From positions 1 to 10,468 of the forward strand of contig CAYTZO010000030.1 of the NCBI GenBank assembly GCA_964442525.1: a stretch of 10,468 nt of DNA, read 5' to 3'. Source of the stretch: CAYTZO01 sp964442525 (GTDB taxonomy: Bacteria > Patescibacteriota > Microgenomatia > UBA10105 > UBA927). The notes under the pieces were generated by a model. The model was given only the letters and a program-made list of their open reading frames with translations. It was not told the DNA's origin and made no database searches. Below are positions 1 through 6,186 of the stretch, one piece after another (within the stretch, counting starts at the first letter, position 1; each line of letters opens with the position of its first letter). Made by a program: the position numbers and the translations under genes.

Positions 1-165
1 GCTCTCTTTTTACGCTTAAGCCTGCGTCAGCCTTACTGTGTCCTCCGAAACTTTACGCGAAGGAGGAATTTCACTTTTCGACTGCAGCGATTTGCTTGGC
101 CGGATACCAAACTCAACGCTTTTATTTGCTTACCGGCTTATCGTATCACAAAAAACAAAGTCCCG
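1..165. other. Unassigned edge region downstream of the DUF5667-like gene
   Basis: I find no credible gene here on either strand. On the minus strand there is a possible promoter overlapping the stop codon of the upstream gene: -35 TTGACG (169-164), 18-nt spacer, extended -10 TGA-TACGAT (148-140). The transcript would begin near 133-139, where GCCGG (137-133) can pair with CCGGC (103-99). A second dyad, TCCTCC (41-46) with GGAGGA (62-67), and a direct repeat ATTTGCTT (90-97 and 124-131) are also present. No poly-T terminator is visible after the DUF5667-like gene. A structured RNA or a leader of a gene beyond the edge is possible but unproven. Confidence 0.3.
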
Positions 166-942
166 TCAACGGTCACCCTGCCGCCCTCGCTCTCCCTCTT
201 TGCCGTTATCCTCTCGCTTGTTGCCTTTATCATTTTTGTCTTTCTCATTGTTTCCTCCTTTTTCAGAACCGGCCGATTCCTGCATGGTTTTTTGGAGTTC
301 ATCAATTGTCTCATCTACGGTCTGTTGCGTCTGGGTAATTTCTGCGACCGTCTCCCCTTCTTGCGCTGCCGCTGAACCGGCTTGACCGGTTGGCGCTGTT
401 TGATTCTGCGAAACCGACGGGGACGTTTGACCTGCCCCGGTGCCAGAAACGACCGCCGCAGGAGTTTCTGCTGCGGAAGACGGGAAAGAAACAGCCGTCT
501 GTCCTCCCGTTTTTGCAGGCAATGGCTGACCTGCCCGACCGGCAGCGAGCTCCTTTTGCTGCTCTAACTCATTGGAAAGATTTTGGAGAGTAATCAGATA
601 CGTCCGTACCAGCTCCTGTTTCGTGGCGCTTGGGGGCGCGCTGGCAATAACCGTTTTTGTCTCAATGACCTGCCTGCCGACATATGCGAGACCGGCTACC
701 GAGTTTCTGTTGGAGAGAAGTTGTTTGGCCTCGGAGAATCGCCGCTCCGTGTATTTTATCGAGAGCGATCCCGACGCGGCCAGAGAGGGCTTGGCGATGG
801 CAAGGAGCGCCGATTCAAAAGCCAGTTTGGTGCCGTAGAGCGTATCTCCGGGCAGTGCATTCCATGAAGCCATGATAAGAACGGTCGGGATGAAAAACAA
901 AAGAAGAAACCCCCAGCTGAAAAAATCAAAAAATTTACGCAC
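166..942 (-). CDS. Membrane-anchored DUF5667-like protein with low-complexity tail
   Basis: A 258-residue protein if started at GTG 942. Residues 3-8 are short and partly aromatic, 9-26 form one hydrophobic membrane segment, and the following ALPGDTLYGTKLAFE (29-43) resembles the start of DUF5667 domains, which usually read ALPGDxLYxxKLxxE. A helical region rich in Glu, Gln and Lys follows, then an Ala/Thr/Ser/Gly-rich linker. The last 35 or so residues are dominated by Lys, Glu, Gly, Asn, Asp and Arg, so they should be disordered. The topology is probably a short cytoplasmic N-terminus, one anchor and an extracytoplasmic body. An ATG at 1035 is in frame, but using it would overlap rseP by 59 nt and add a hydrophilic stretch before the membrane segment, so I prefer 942. 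The gene follows rseP by 34 nt. Function is unknown; the family name rests on motif recognition only. Confidence 0.72.
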   Translation of the reverse strand: MRKFFDFFSWGFLLLFFIPTVLIMASWNALPGDTLYGTKLAFESALLAIAKPSLAASGSLSIKYTERRFSEAKQLLSNRNSVAGLAYVGRQVIETKTVIASAPPSATKQELVRTYLITLQNLSNELEQQKELAAGRAGQPLPAKTGGQTAVSFPSSAAETPAAVVSGTGAGQTSPSVSQNQTAPTGQAGSAAAQEGETVAEITQTQQTVDETIDELQKTMQESAGSEKGGNNEKDKNDKGNKREDNGKEGERGRQGDR

Positions 943-951
943 TATACTATA

Positions 952-980
952 ACGGTATGTTATCAAAGTTCCCGTGTCAA
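952..980 (-). promoter_or_regulatory. Possible promoter for the DUF5667-like gene
   Basis: On the minus strand a perfect -35 TTGACA (980-975) is followed after 17 nt by TACCGT (957-952), a -10 keeping T1, A2 and T6. Two overlapping TATAGT hexamers (951-946 and 946-941) lie just after it, but give a poor spacing of 23 nt or more. Transcription would begin near 945, almost at the GTG start at 942. The -35 lies over the end of rseP. Confidence 0.4.
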
Positions 981-2071
981 CCGCCGCGCGCAATTCTGAG
1001 GATGTCATTGATGGAAACAAGGAGAATGAGCGCAAAAAGGATAATCATGCCGACCTGGTGAGTGGATTTCTCAAACGCCGGCTTTATACGGCGTCCCAAA
1101 AGTTTCTCGAGAAACACAAAGGCAAGCCTTCCGCCGTCAAGCGCAGGAATCGGGAGAACATTTAAAACCGCCAGATTCAGGGAAAGCACGCTCATAAATT
1201 CAAGAACCGCCATCCAGCCAAACTTTACCGCCTGCCCGGTAACTTCCGCAATGCCTATAGGACCGGCAACATCCGCCTGAAGGGGTTGAAGGGTGATAAT
1301 TCTCCAGACGAGAAAACCGATCGATCTGAGCATGTCCCAGGCGCGGGAAAGACTAATTTCCACTGCTTTAATCGGCGCATCTAGGAGCGAATAGGTCTTC
1401 TTTTCCAAATCACTGATCGCTACCCCCATGGGTCCCTGACCGGCGGGATATTGGGTGCGGGGAGTTAAACTCACGGTGAGCTCCTCATTCCCCCTCTCAA
1501 CAACGAGGATCACCGCCTCGCCCTTATGCGCCCGGGTGAACGTGATGAGATCACTGGGCACAGTAACGGCTTGCGTACCACAGGTGGCGGTTACTTTTTG
1601 GCAACGGATCTCTTTGACGACATCGCCCGCCTTGAGTCCCGCAGACTGGGCCGGGCTTTCTTCCATGACGCGCTCTACCCGTACCCGCCCCGACGGCTCC
1701 ATCACGCCCTGCGTCAGAAGATATGCCGTGATGCCAACTGCCAAAAGAAAGTTCATCGCGACTCCCGCGAGAAGTATTGCCGCCCGTTCCTTCTTCGTCC
1801 TCGCCCAAAAATACTGTTTTCTGTTTCCCGCCTTCTGTTTACTCGTTTCTTCCTCATCTTCGCCGGCAAGTTTCACGAACCCTCCGATCGGCAGCCAATT
1901 GAGGGAATAAACGGTGCCTTTCACCTTTTTGCCGACAGCTCTTGGCGGAAGCCCCAACCCAAACTCCTCCACGTTCACTCCTATAAGTCTGGCAACCACG
2001 AAATGTCCAAGTTCATGCACCAAAACAAGGATGCTTAAAATAACGAGGAATGTGATAATCGTAACGACCAT
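977..2071 (-). CDS. rseP: RIP zinc metalloprotease (site-2 protease family, RseP-like)
   Basis: A 364-residue intramembrane zinc protease of the M50/RseP family, acting in the cytoplasmic membrane to cut transmembrane helices of regulators or signal peptides. The first membrane segment (about 3-19) runs into the catalytic HELGH motif (19-23). GFVKLAGEDEE (64-74) is the usual conserved loop. A second membrane segment covers about 98-119. One PDZ domain lies at about 125-205, against two in E. coli RseP, and contains two cysteines (157, 164). The third zinc ligand is in NVLPIPALDGGRL (304-316, LDGG at 311-314), and a last membrane helix is at 340-354. I chose the ATG at 2071, 4 nt after the frr stop; the upstream in-frame ATG (2113) would overlap frr and adds a basic stretch with no family match. 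In many bacteria rseP follows frr after uppS, cdsA and dxr; here it directly follows frr. Confidence 0.93.
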   Translation of the reverse strand: MVVTIITFLVILSILVLVHELGHFVVARLIGVNVEEFGLGLPPRAVGKKVKGTVYSLNWLPIGGFVKLAGEDEEETSKQKAGNRKQYFWARTKKERAAILLAGVAMNFLLAVGITAYLLTQGVMEPSGRVRVERVMEESPAQSAGLKAGDVVKEIRCQKVTATCGTQAVTVPSDLITFTRAHKGEAVILVVERGNEELTVSLTPRTQYPAGQGPMGVAISDLEKKTYSLLDAPIKAVEISLSRAWDMLRSIGFLVWRIITLQPLQADVAGPIGIAEVTGQAVKFGWMAVLEFMSVLSLNLAVLNVLPIPALDGGRLAFVFLEKLLGRRIKPAFEKSTHQVGMIILFALILLVSINDILRIARGG

Positions 2072-2075
2072 GGGA

Positions 2076-2639
2076 TTAAATTTGCAGAAGTTCCGCTTCT
2101 TTCTTTTCTCCAATCATATCAACTTCCGCAATCATTTCGTCGGTAAGTTCCTGCACTATTTTCTCTCCGTGCTTGTGGTCATCTTCGGTAATTTCGCGAT
2201 CTAGCTCCATTTTCTTTAAGTCTTTCATGCTGTCAGCACGAACCTGTCGGACCATTATCCGGCCCGCCTCGAGTTTGGCCCTGGCAAGCTTTATGTACTC
2301 CTGCCTTCGTTCCTCGGAAAGCGGCGGGATCGTGATCCTGATGATTTCTCCGTCAACCACCGGCGTAATGCCGACGTTTGCGGAAAGGAGGCCTTTTTCA
2401 ATTTCGGCAATGATCGAGGGGTCGTAGGGCGAAACGACGATCGTTTTAGCGTCCATGGTCGATATGGTGGCCAGCTCCATGAGTTTAAGCCGCTGCGAAC
2501 CGTCATAAACAGAGACAACGATGTGCTCGACGAGCGCGGGAGTGGCTCTCCCTGAACGGATTGAGGTGAGATCCGCGGCCGTCACCTCGATCGCCTTTTT
2601 CATCCGGTCGCGGGTTTGGGAGACAAGAGTATCAATCAT
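2076..2639 (-). CDS. frr: Ribosome recycling factor
   Basis: A 187-residue RRF, close to the 185 of E. coli. With EF-G it splits the post-termination ribosome and frees mRNA and tRNA. The N-terminal helix leads to SIRSGRATPALVEHI (26-40), the hallmark of the family (IRTGRASP in E. coli). IPPLSEERR and VRQVRADSM follow in the expected order, then the helix with DREITEDDHKHGEKIVQELTD and a KEAELLQI C-terminus nearly identical to E. coli KEAELMQF. The start is ATG 2639 (MIDTLVSQ); the in-frame ATG at 2666 would add nine residues lacking family similarity and would lie inside the predicted promoter. pyrH, which normally separates tsf and frr, is absent; only 46 nt lie between them. Confidence 0.96.
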   Translation of the reverse strand: MIDTLVSQTRDRMKKAIEVTAADLTSIRSGRATPALVEHIVVSVYDGSQRLKLMELATISTMDAKTIVVSPYDPSIIAEIEKGLLSANVGITPVVDGEIIRITIPPLSEERRQEYIKLARAKLEAGRIMVRQVRADSMKDLKKMELDREITEDDHKHGEKIVQELTDEMIAEVDMIGEKKEAELLQI

Positions 2640-2641
2640 CA

Positions 2642-2679
2642 GTAAGATGTATCTTACGGTACCCACTGGCAGAGGTCAA
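2642..2679 (-). promoter_or_regulatory. Internal frr promoter with a 16-bp palindrome over the -10 box
   Basis: Between tsf and frr the minus strand has -35 TTGACC (2679-2674), a 17-nt spacer and -10 TAAGAT (2656-2651). Transcription would begin near 2644, a few bases before the frr ATG at 2639. The dyad GTAAGAT-AC-ATCTTAC (2657-2642) has perfect 7-bp arms and covers the -10 and the likely start point. If transcription starts there, most of the dyad is absent from that RNA, so it would act as DNA, for instance as an operator. In a read-through transcript from rpsB it could form a 6-bp hairpin. Confidence 0.45.
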
Positions 2680-2685
2680 GAAGAA

Positions 2686-3144
2686 TCATCCGCCTAATTC
2701 CATCCTAGTAAATTTTGCGATGGCAATGTTTTCTCCCACCTTGGCGATCGCCTGTTTTACGAGGTCCGCAACCGTCACTTTCGGGTCGCGGATAGAGGCG
2801 CTTTTGAGAAGGTCGGGAACATTTTTTGGATTCATAGCAGCGACTTGAAGCGCAATTTCATGGGCAAGATGTTTAAAGTCGTCAGTTCGCGCGACGAAGT
2901 CCGTTTCGCATCGAAGCTCCACAAGCACGCCTATTTTTCCGTTGCTGTGGATATAGGAATCGATGATTCCCTGCTGCGTCTCTTTCCCTTCTTTTTTTTT
3001 GGCCTTTTCAAGAGCCCGTTCCGTTACGAGTTTTTTAGCCTTTTCGTAATCCCCGTTTGCATCCTCCAGCGCCTGGCGGCAGTCAGATACCCCGGCTTTT
3101 GTCTCCGCCCGCAGTCTTTTGAGGTTTTCTATGCTTACTTGCAT
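2686..3144 (-). CDS. tsf: Elongation factor Ts, minimal form
   Basis: A 152-residue guanine-nucleotide exchange factor for EF-Tu. Residues 1-52 are the UBA-like N-terminal domain with LRAETKAGVSDCRQALEDAN (11-30), followed by a Lys-rich linker. The core domain has YIHSNGKIGVLVELRCETDF (64-83); TDFV (81-84) is the segment that intrudes into EF-Tu. It stops soon after a helix at about 124-148. E. coli EF-Ts is about 283 residues and Thermus about 196, so most of the second core subdomain and the C-terminal module are missing. The reading frame is clean and ends in TGA, so this is a natural short form, not a truncation. It begins 2 nt after the rpsB stop. No Shine-Dalgarno is visible before its ATG, so coupling to rpsB translation is likely. 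Confidence 0.95.
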   Translation of the reverse strand: MQVSIENLKRLRAETKAGVSDCRQALEDANGDYEKAKKLVTERALEKAKKKEGKETQQGIIDSYIHSNGKIGVLVELRCETDFVARTDDFKHLAHEIALQVAAMNPKNVPDLLKSASIRDPKVTVADLVKQAIAKVGENIAIAKFTRMELGG

Positions 3145-3146
3145 AC

Positions 3147-3950
3147 TTATGCAGATGGTACAACTTTTTTCGTTTTCTTTTTCTCTTTTGTCTCTTCAGC
3201 CTTCTTCTTTTCTTCAACAGGTTTTTCTGCAGCTGCTGCCGGCACTACTCGTGCTACCTCTTTCTCCGCTTTTTCTCTTCCTTCACGATAACTATTGGCG
3301 ATAACTTTGGTTATAAGACTAATGGATCCGACGGCATCGTCGTTTGCCGCGATCACATAATCAATGCCGGTGGGATCGGAGTTAGTGTCGACGACGGCGA
3401 CAATAGGAATCTCCCGCCGTATTGCTTCTCGGACTGCCGCTTCTTCCTTTTTGACGTCAACGATAAAAAGGGCTGCCGGAGGAGTATTGAGCGAAAGAAC
3501 GCCGCCGTAAAACACCTTGAGCCGGTCAAGATAGTGGCCAAGTTTTGTCTGCTCGTGTTTGGGAAATTTTTTCCAGGCACCCGTTTTCTGTTCTTCGGCA
3601 AGTCTATTAATTTTCTGAATATTTTTGTGTACCTCGTCCCAATTGGTTAAGAAACCGCCGATCCACCGTTCGACGAGGTACGGCGCGCCTGCTAGTTCCG
3701 CGAGCTCCTTGACGATGCCCCGCGCCTGTCGCTTGGTTGCAACAAAAAGTACGGTGCCGCCGCTTGCCGCCGTTTCCCTGACAAATGCAGCCGCGGCCTC
3801 AAGCCCGGCTTTTGTTTTGGCAAGATCAATAATGTGGATGCCGTCTTTTTCGGCGTAGATAAAATCCGATGCCTTTGGATTCCACCGCTCGGCTTTATGC
3901 CCGAAATGACACCCCGCTTCAAGAAGTTGCTGTAACGTAATATCTTCCAT
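3147..3950 (-). CDS. rpsB: Small ribosomal subunit protein S2
   Basis: A 267-residue S2 protein, on the back of the 30S head-body junction. The start matches the family: LLEAGCHFGHKAERWNPKAS (10-28), DGIHIIDLAKT (36-46), FVATKRQA (69-76), ERWIGGFLTNW (94-104) and VVDTNSDPTGIDYVIAANDD (186-205) are in the canonical order, with the coiled-coil insertion at about 104-150. The region after 225 is an Ala/Pro/Lys/Glu tail ending in many lysines; E. coli S2 is about 241 residues, so the extra length is this tail. The gene heads the block rpsB-tsf-frr-rseP-DUF5667. It lies 33 nt after the glyA stop, just behind a terminator. Its own promoter is not obvious, and only a weak AGGA lies 1-2 nt before the ATG, too close to be a normal Shine-Dalgarno. 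Confidence 0.97.
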   Translation of the reverse strand: MEDITLQQLLEAGCHFGHKAERWNPKASDFIYAEKDGIHIIDLAKTKAGLEAAAAFVRETAASGGTVLFVATKRQARGIVKELAELAGAPYLVERWIGGFLTNWDEVHKNIQKINRLAEEQKTGAWKKFPKHEQTKLGHYLDRLKVFYGGVLSLNTPPAALFIVDVKKEEAAVREAIRREIPIVAVVDTNSDPTGIDYVIAANDDAVGSISLITKVIANSYREGREKAEKEVARVVPAAAAEKPVEEKKKAEETKEKKKTKKVVPSA

Positions 3951-3957
3951 ATCCTAC

Positions 3958-3985
3958 AAAAAAAGACGCCGATACACGAGCGTCT
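3958..3985 (-). terminator. Rho-independent terminator after glyA
   Basis: On the minus strand AGACGC (3985-3980) pairs perfectly with GCGTCT (3969-3964) across a 10-nt loop, followed by a run of T (to 3958). The stem begins inside the glyA TAG stop codon (3986-3984). It separates glyA from rpsB, whose ATG is at 3950. Confidence 0.8.
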
Positions 3986-5252
3986 AAAGCTTGTGTATCT
4001 CTTNNNNNNNNNNNNNNNNNNNNNNNNNNNNNNNNNNNNNNNNNNNNNNNNNNNNNNNNNNNNNNNNNNNNNNNNNNNNNNNNNNNNNNNNNNNNNNNNN
4101 NNNGCCAATTTGAGTCATTTCTTTTTCCTTCATCCCGCGGGTTGTGATCGCGGGCGTGCCCATGCGGATACCGGACGGGTAAAAAGGCGGGTTTGTGTCA
4201 AACGGCACGCCGTTTTTATTGATGACAATACTGGCTACCTCCAGCGCAAACGCCGCAACAGCACCGTTAACTTTCTTATTTCGCAGATCAACGAGAATCA
4301 GGTGATTGTCCGTCCCGCCGCCAACCAGGTCAAAGCCCTGAGCGAGTAATTCTTTGGCAAGGGCTTTACTGTTTTTGACTATCTGGGCGGCATATTTTTT
4401 AAATGCAGGCGCCGCCGCCTCTTTAGCTGCCACGGCAATCGCCGCAGTTTGATTATCATGCGGTCCGCCCTGAAGCCCCGGGATAATGGCGCTGTCGATT
4501 TTTTTCGGTAGCTCAGGGTTTTTCCTAAGCCCCTTCGCCGTCACCATAATGAGCGCACCCCGCGGGCCGCGAAGCGTTTTATGGGTGGTGGTGGTAATAA
4601 TGTGAGCATATGGAGCAGGGCTCGGGTGGACTCCTCCGACAATCAGTCCCGCAATATGCGAAACATCCGCCAAAAGATACGCGCCGACTTTGTCAGCGAT
4701 TTCTCCGAACCGCTTAAAATCAATAATCCTAGGGTAGGCCGTGTACCCACAGACAATGACTGCCGGTTTTTCTCTCGCGGCCAGCTTTTCAATTGCGTCG
4801 TAGTCAAGAAGCCTGTCGCGCCCAAGTTCATAGTTAACTGCGGTAAAGAACCTGCTCGAAAACGTTAAGGGCGCGCCATGGGTCAAATGTCCGCCGAAGC
4901 TAAGTGAGAGCCCCATGATTTTGTCGGATTTATCAGCCAGTATTGCCATGTACACTGCGGCATTGGCCGGAGAGCCGGAAAGCGCCTGTACGTTCACGTA
5001 CGGCACGCCAAAAAGTTTTTTGATCCGCTCTTGCGCAAGGATTTCGACCTCGTCAATTACCGTATTTCCCTGGTAATAGCGCTTTTTGGGATATCCTTCC
5101 GAGTATTTGTTGTTGAGGACCGACCCGAGAGCGGCGAGCACTGCACGGCTTGCATAGTTTTCTGAAGGGATCATCTCAAGGACTTCCTCCTGACGCTTTT
5201 CTTCGAGCTTAATAAGTTTATAAATCTCTTTGTCTTCTCTAATATTTTTCAT
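3984..5252 (-). CDS. glyA: Serine hydroxymethyltransferase (3' part interrupted by an assembly gap)
   Basis: A PLP enzyme that converts serine and tetrahydrofolate to glycine and 5,10-methylene-tetrahydrofolate in the cytoplasm. MIPSENYAS (27-35), NNKYSEGYPKKRYY (47-60), LSGSPANAAVY (91-101) and HGAPLTF (125-131) are conserved. ADVSHIAGLI (195-204) holds the PLP-facing Asp196 and His199. TTTTHKTLRGPRGALI (220-235) contains the Schiff-base Lys225. PSGIRMGTPAITTRGMKEKE marks the C-terminal domain. About 34 codons are hidden in the 100-N gap; five residues (EIHKL) follow it in frame before TAG. The total of about 422 residues fits the usual 415-430, so the gap length is plausible although unverified. 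Start at ATG 5252. It is divergent from the uridine-kinase-like gene and has its own promoter and terminator. Methylene-THF is also the donor for thymidylate synthase, a possible link to the tmk/tdk cluster. Confidence 0.95.
   Translation of the reverse strand: MKNIREDKEIYKLIKLEEKRQEEVLEMIPSENYASRAVLAALGSVLNNKYSEGYPKKRYYQGNTVIDEVEILAQERIKKLFGVPYVNVQALSGSPANAAVYMAILADKSDKIMGLSLSFGGHLTHGAPLTFSSRFFTAVNYELGRDRLLDYDAIEKLAAREKPAVIVCGYTAYPRIIDFKRFGEIADKVGAYLLADVSHIAGLIVGGVHPSPAPYAHIITTTTHKTLRGPRGALIMVTAKGLRKNPELPKKIDSAIIPGLQGGPHDNQTAAIAVAAKEAAAPAFKKYAAQIVKNSKALAKELLAQGFDLVGGGTDNHLILVDLRNKKVNGAVAAFALEVASIVINKNGVPFDTNPPFYPSGIRMGTPAITTRGMKEKEMTQIGXXXXXXXXXXXXXXXXXXXXXXXXXXXXXXXXXXEIHKL
4004..4103. other. 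Assembly gap of 100 N inside glyA
   Basis: Exactly 100 undetermined bases, a common scaffold default, lie in the 3' part of glyA. Good SHMT sequence ends at TQIG and a plausible C-terminus follows in the same frame. The true gap size is therefore probably close to 100 nt, but a scaffold join cannot be excluded. Confidence 0.98.
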
Positions 5253-5260
5253 TGATCCTG

Positions 5261-5290
5261 ACCATACCCTAATTTCACGAGCCTTGTCAA
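5261..5290 (-). promoter_or_regulatory. glyA promoter
   Basis: On the minus strand a perfect -35 TTGACA (5290-5285) is followed after 18 nt by TATGGT (5266-5261). Transcription would begin near 5254, immediately before the ATG at 5252. An AGGA lies only about 4 nt before the ATG, too close to act as a normal Shine-Dalgarno, so the mRNA is predicted to be leaderless or nearly so. The site interleaves with the divergent promoter at 5274-5302. Confidence 0.55.
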
Positions 5291-5302
5291 GGGTGATATA
5301 CT
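5274..5302 (+). promoter_or_regulatory. Extended -10 promoter for the uridine-kinase-like gene
   Basis: On the plus strand TGA-TATACT (5294-5302) is a good extended -10, with a weak -35 TTCACG (5274-5279) 17 nt upstream. The expected start point, 6-8 nt after the -10, falls at 5308-5310, on the GTG start codon at 5310. No Shine-Dalgarno is present, so a leaderless mRNA is predicted. Confidence 0.6.
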
Positions 5303-5309
5303 AGCTCTC

Positions 5310-5873
5310 GTGAACAAGCTTTTCACTGTTCTGATCGGCGGCGGGTCATGCTCGGGGAAATCTACGTTTGCGTCTCTGTTCCGACACGGCGTCATTCTCT
5401 CCATGGATCATTTTTATAAGGGAAAATCGCAGCTTGTTCCCGATCCCCAGGGCCGTTATGACTTTGACGCTCCGGGCTCCGTTGACCTTGTCGCCTTTGC
5501 CCAAGCCATAAAAACGCTTGCTCAGAAAAATCCGGCAACCATACCCGTCTATGACATGAAGACTTCGGAACGCACCGGTACCCAGACGATAAAAATCCCC
5601 GCTGATACAAAGTTTTTAATTGTTGAAGGAATTTTTGTATTTGAACCGGAAATCCGTAATTTGGGAGACATCAAAATATATATCGATGCGCCGCCGGAGA
5701 TACGGGTCGCCAGGCGCATGGTCCGTGACGTGGAAAAGGGCAGGTCACACATCGATACCCTCGAGTGGTCAATAATTGTTGAAAAGAATCACAAAAAATT
5801 TGTCGAGCCGCTCAAAAAATACGCGGACATCGTGATCCCCTTTAGCTACAACCCCGTACAATTTGGCTCCTAA
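5310..5873 (+). CDS. Uridine kinase-like P-loop nucleoside kinase
   Basis: A 187-residue P-loop kinase of the uridine kinase/phosphoribulokinase group, likely phosphorylating uridine or cytidine in salvage. GGGSCSGKST (10-19) is the Walker A loop. SMDHFYKG (31-38) and YDFDAPGSVD (50-59) match the uridine kinase pattern (DxFY, FxFDxPxxxD). PVYDMKTSERT (79-89) corresponds to PxYDxxxxxR, IVEGIFVF (104-111) to the conserved EGI strand, and IDAPPEIRVARRMVRD (125-140) to the strand and lid with Arg135, Arg136 and Arg139. E. coli Udk is 213 residues, so the C-terminus is somewhat short. The start is GTG 5310. It is the only plus-strand gene in the window, divergent from glyA. Substrate is not established; other NMP or nucleoside kinases of the group, for example nicotinamide riboside kinase, cannot be excluded. 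Confidence 0.82.
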   Translation: MNKLFTVLIGGGSCSGKSTFASLFRHGVILSMDHFYKGKSQLVPDPQGRYDFDAPGSVDLVAFAQAIKTLAQKNPATIPVYDMKTSERTGTQTIKIPADTKFLIVEGIFVFEPEIRNLGDIKIYIDAPPEIRVARRMVRDVEKGRSHIDTLEWSIIVEKNHKKFVEPLKKYADIVIPFSYNPVQFGS

Positions 5874-6168
5874 TATATACCTGGGCTGAAGTCGGCATGT
5901 CGTATTCTTGCACCATCAAGGTCCAGACCTGCTTTTCTCCATCGAGGCCTCTTTGCCAAAGCCGTGATGGCGCTGCGAAACGCCATGCCTCCTCGCCCTA
6001 GACGAAATGATCCAGTTCTTTGCGGGTGGCGCGGTGGGAGGGATCCCAACAATGCTCAGCCTTCCTCTTTGGTGTGAAGAGATGGACGGAAGGGGCGGAA
6101 TGCGTACATTGTTGGGAAGGAAACCGCGACAGGACCCGCTCCCTGTATTCCTTCGCGTGACGATCCGC
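5874..6168. other. GC-rich convergent intergenic region with strong inverted repeats; possible structured RNA or element remnant
   Basis: This stretch lies between the 3' ends of the uridine-kinase-like gene and guaB. Inverted repeats in plus coordinates: TCCCAACAATG (6044-6054) with CATTGTTGGGA (6107-6117), perfect over 11 bp; nested inside it CCTTC (6060-6064) with GAAGG (6089-6093) and CTCTT (6065-6069) with AAGAG (6077-6081); ATGGCG (5967-5972) with CGCCAT (5981-5986); ACAGG (6129-6133) with CCTGT (6142-6146); AGGTC (5919-5923) with GACCT (5926-5930). By my count GC over 5881-6120 is about 57%, above the flanking genes. Short frames exist on both strands, but none has a Shine-Dalgarno or a recognisable fold. 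It does not match the conserved cores of tmRNA, RNase P RNA or SRP RNA that I could check by eye. Strand is not known. Confidence 0.45.
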
Positions 6169-6186
6169 AAAAAAACGCTCCCAGCG
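6169..6186 (-). terminator. Short terminator abutting the guaB stop
   Basis: Directly after the guaB TAG (6189-6187) the minus strand has CGCT (6186-6183), loop GGG, AGCG (6179-6176) and seven T (6175-6169). The stem is only 4 bp, but it is GC-rich and correctly placed at the end of the salvage operon. Confidence 0.55.

Noticed and set aside
38..385. Plus-strand open frame of 115 codons starting at a GTG
   Set aside because: It runs antisense to the low-complexity tail of the DUF5667-like gene, lacks a ribosome binding site and gives a Ser/Pro-rich sequence typical of a shadow frame.
4004..4103. Biological interruption of glyA, such as an insertion
   Set aside because: The bases are N, the frame is consistent on both sides and the total length fits the family, so this is an assembly gap.
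5874..6168. tmRNA, RNase P RNA or SRP RNA in the convergent gap
   Set aside because: I looked on both strands for the tmRNA 3' tRNA-like end and tag, the GAGGAAAGUCC core of RNase P RNA, and the GGAAGGAAGCA loop of SRP RNA and found none. A covariance search would be needed to exclude divergent forms.
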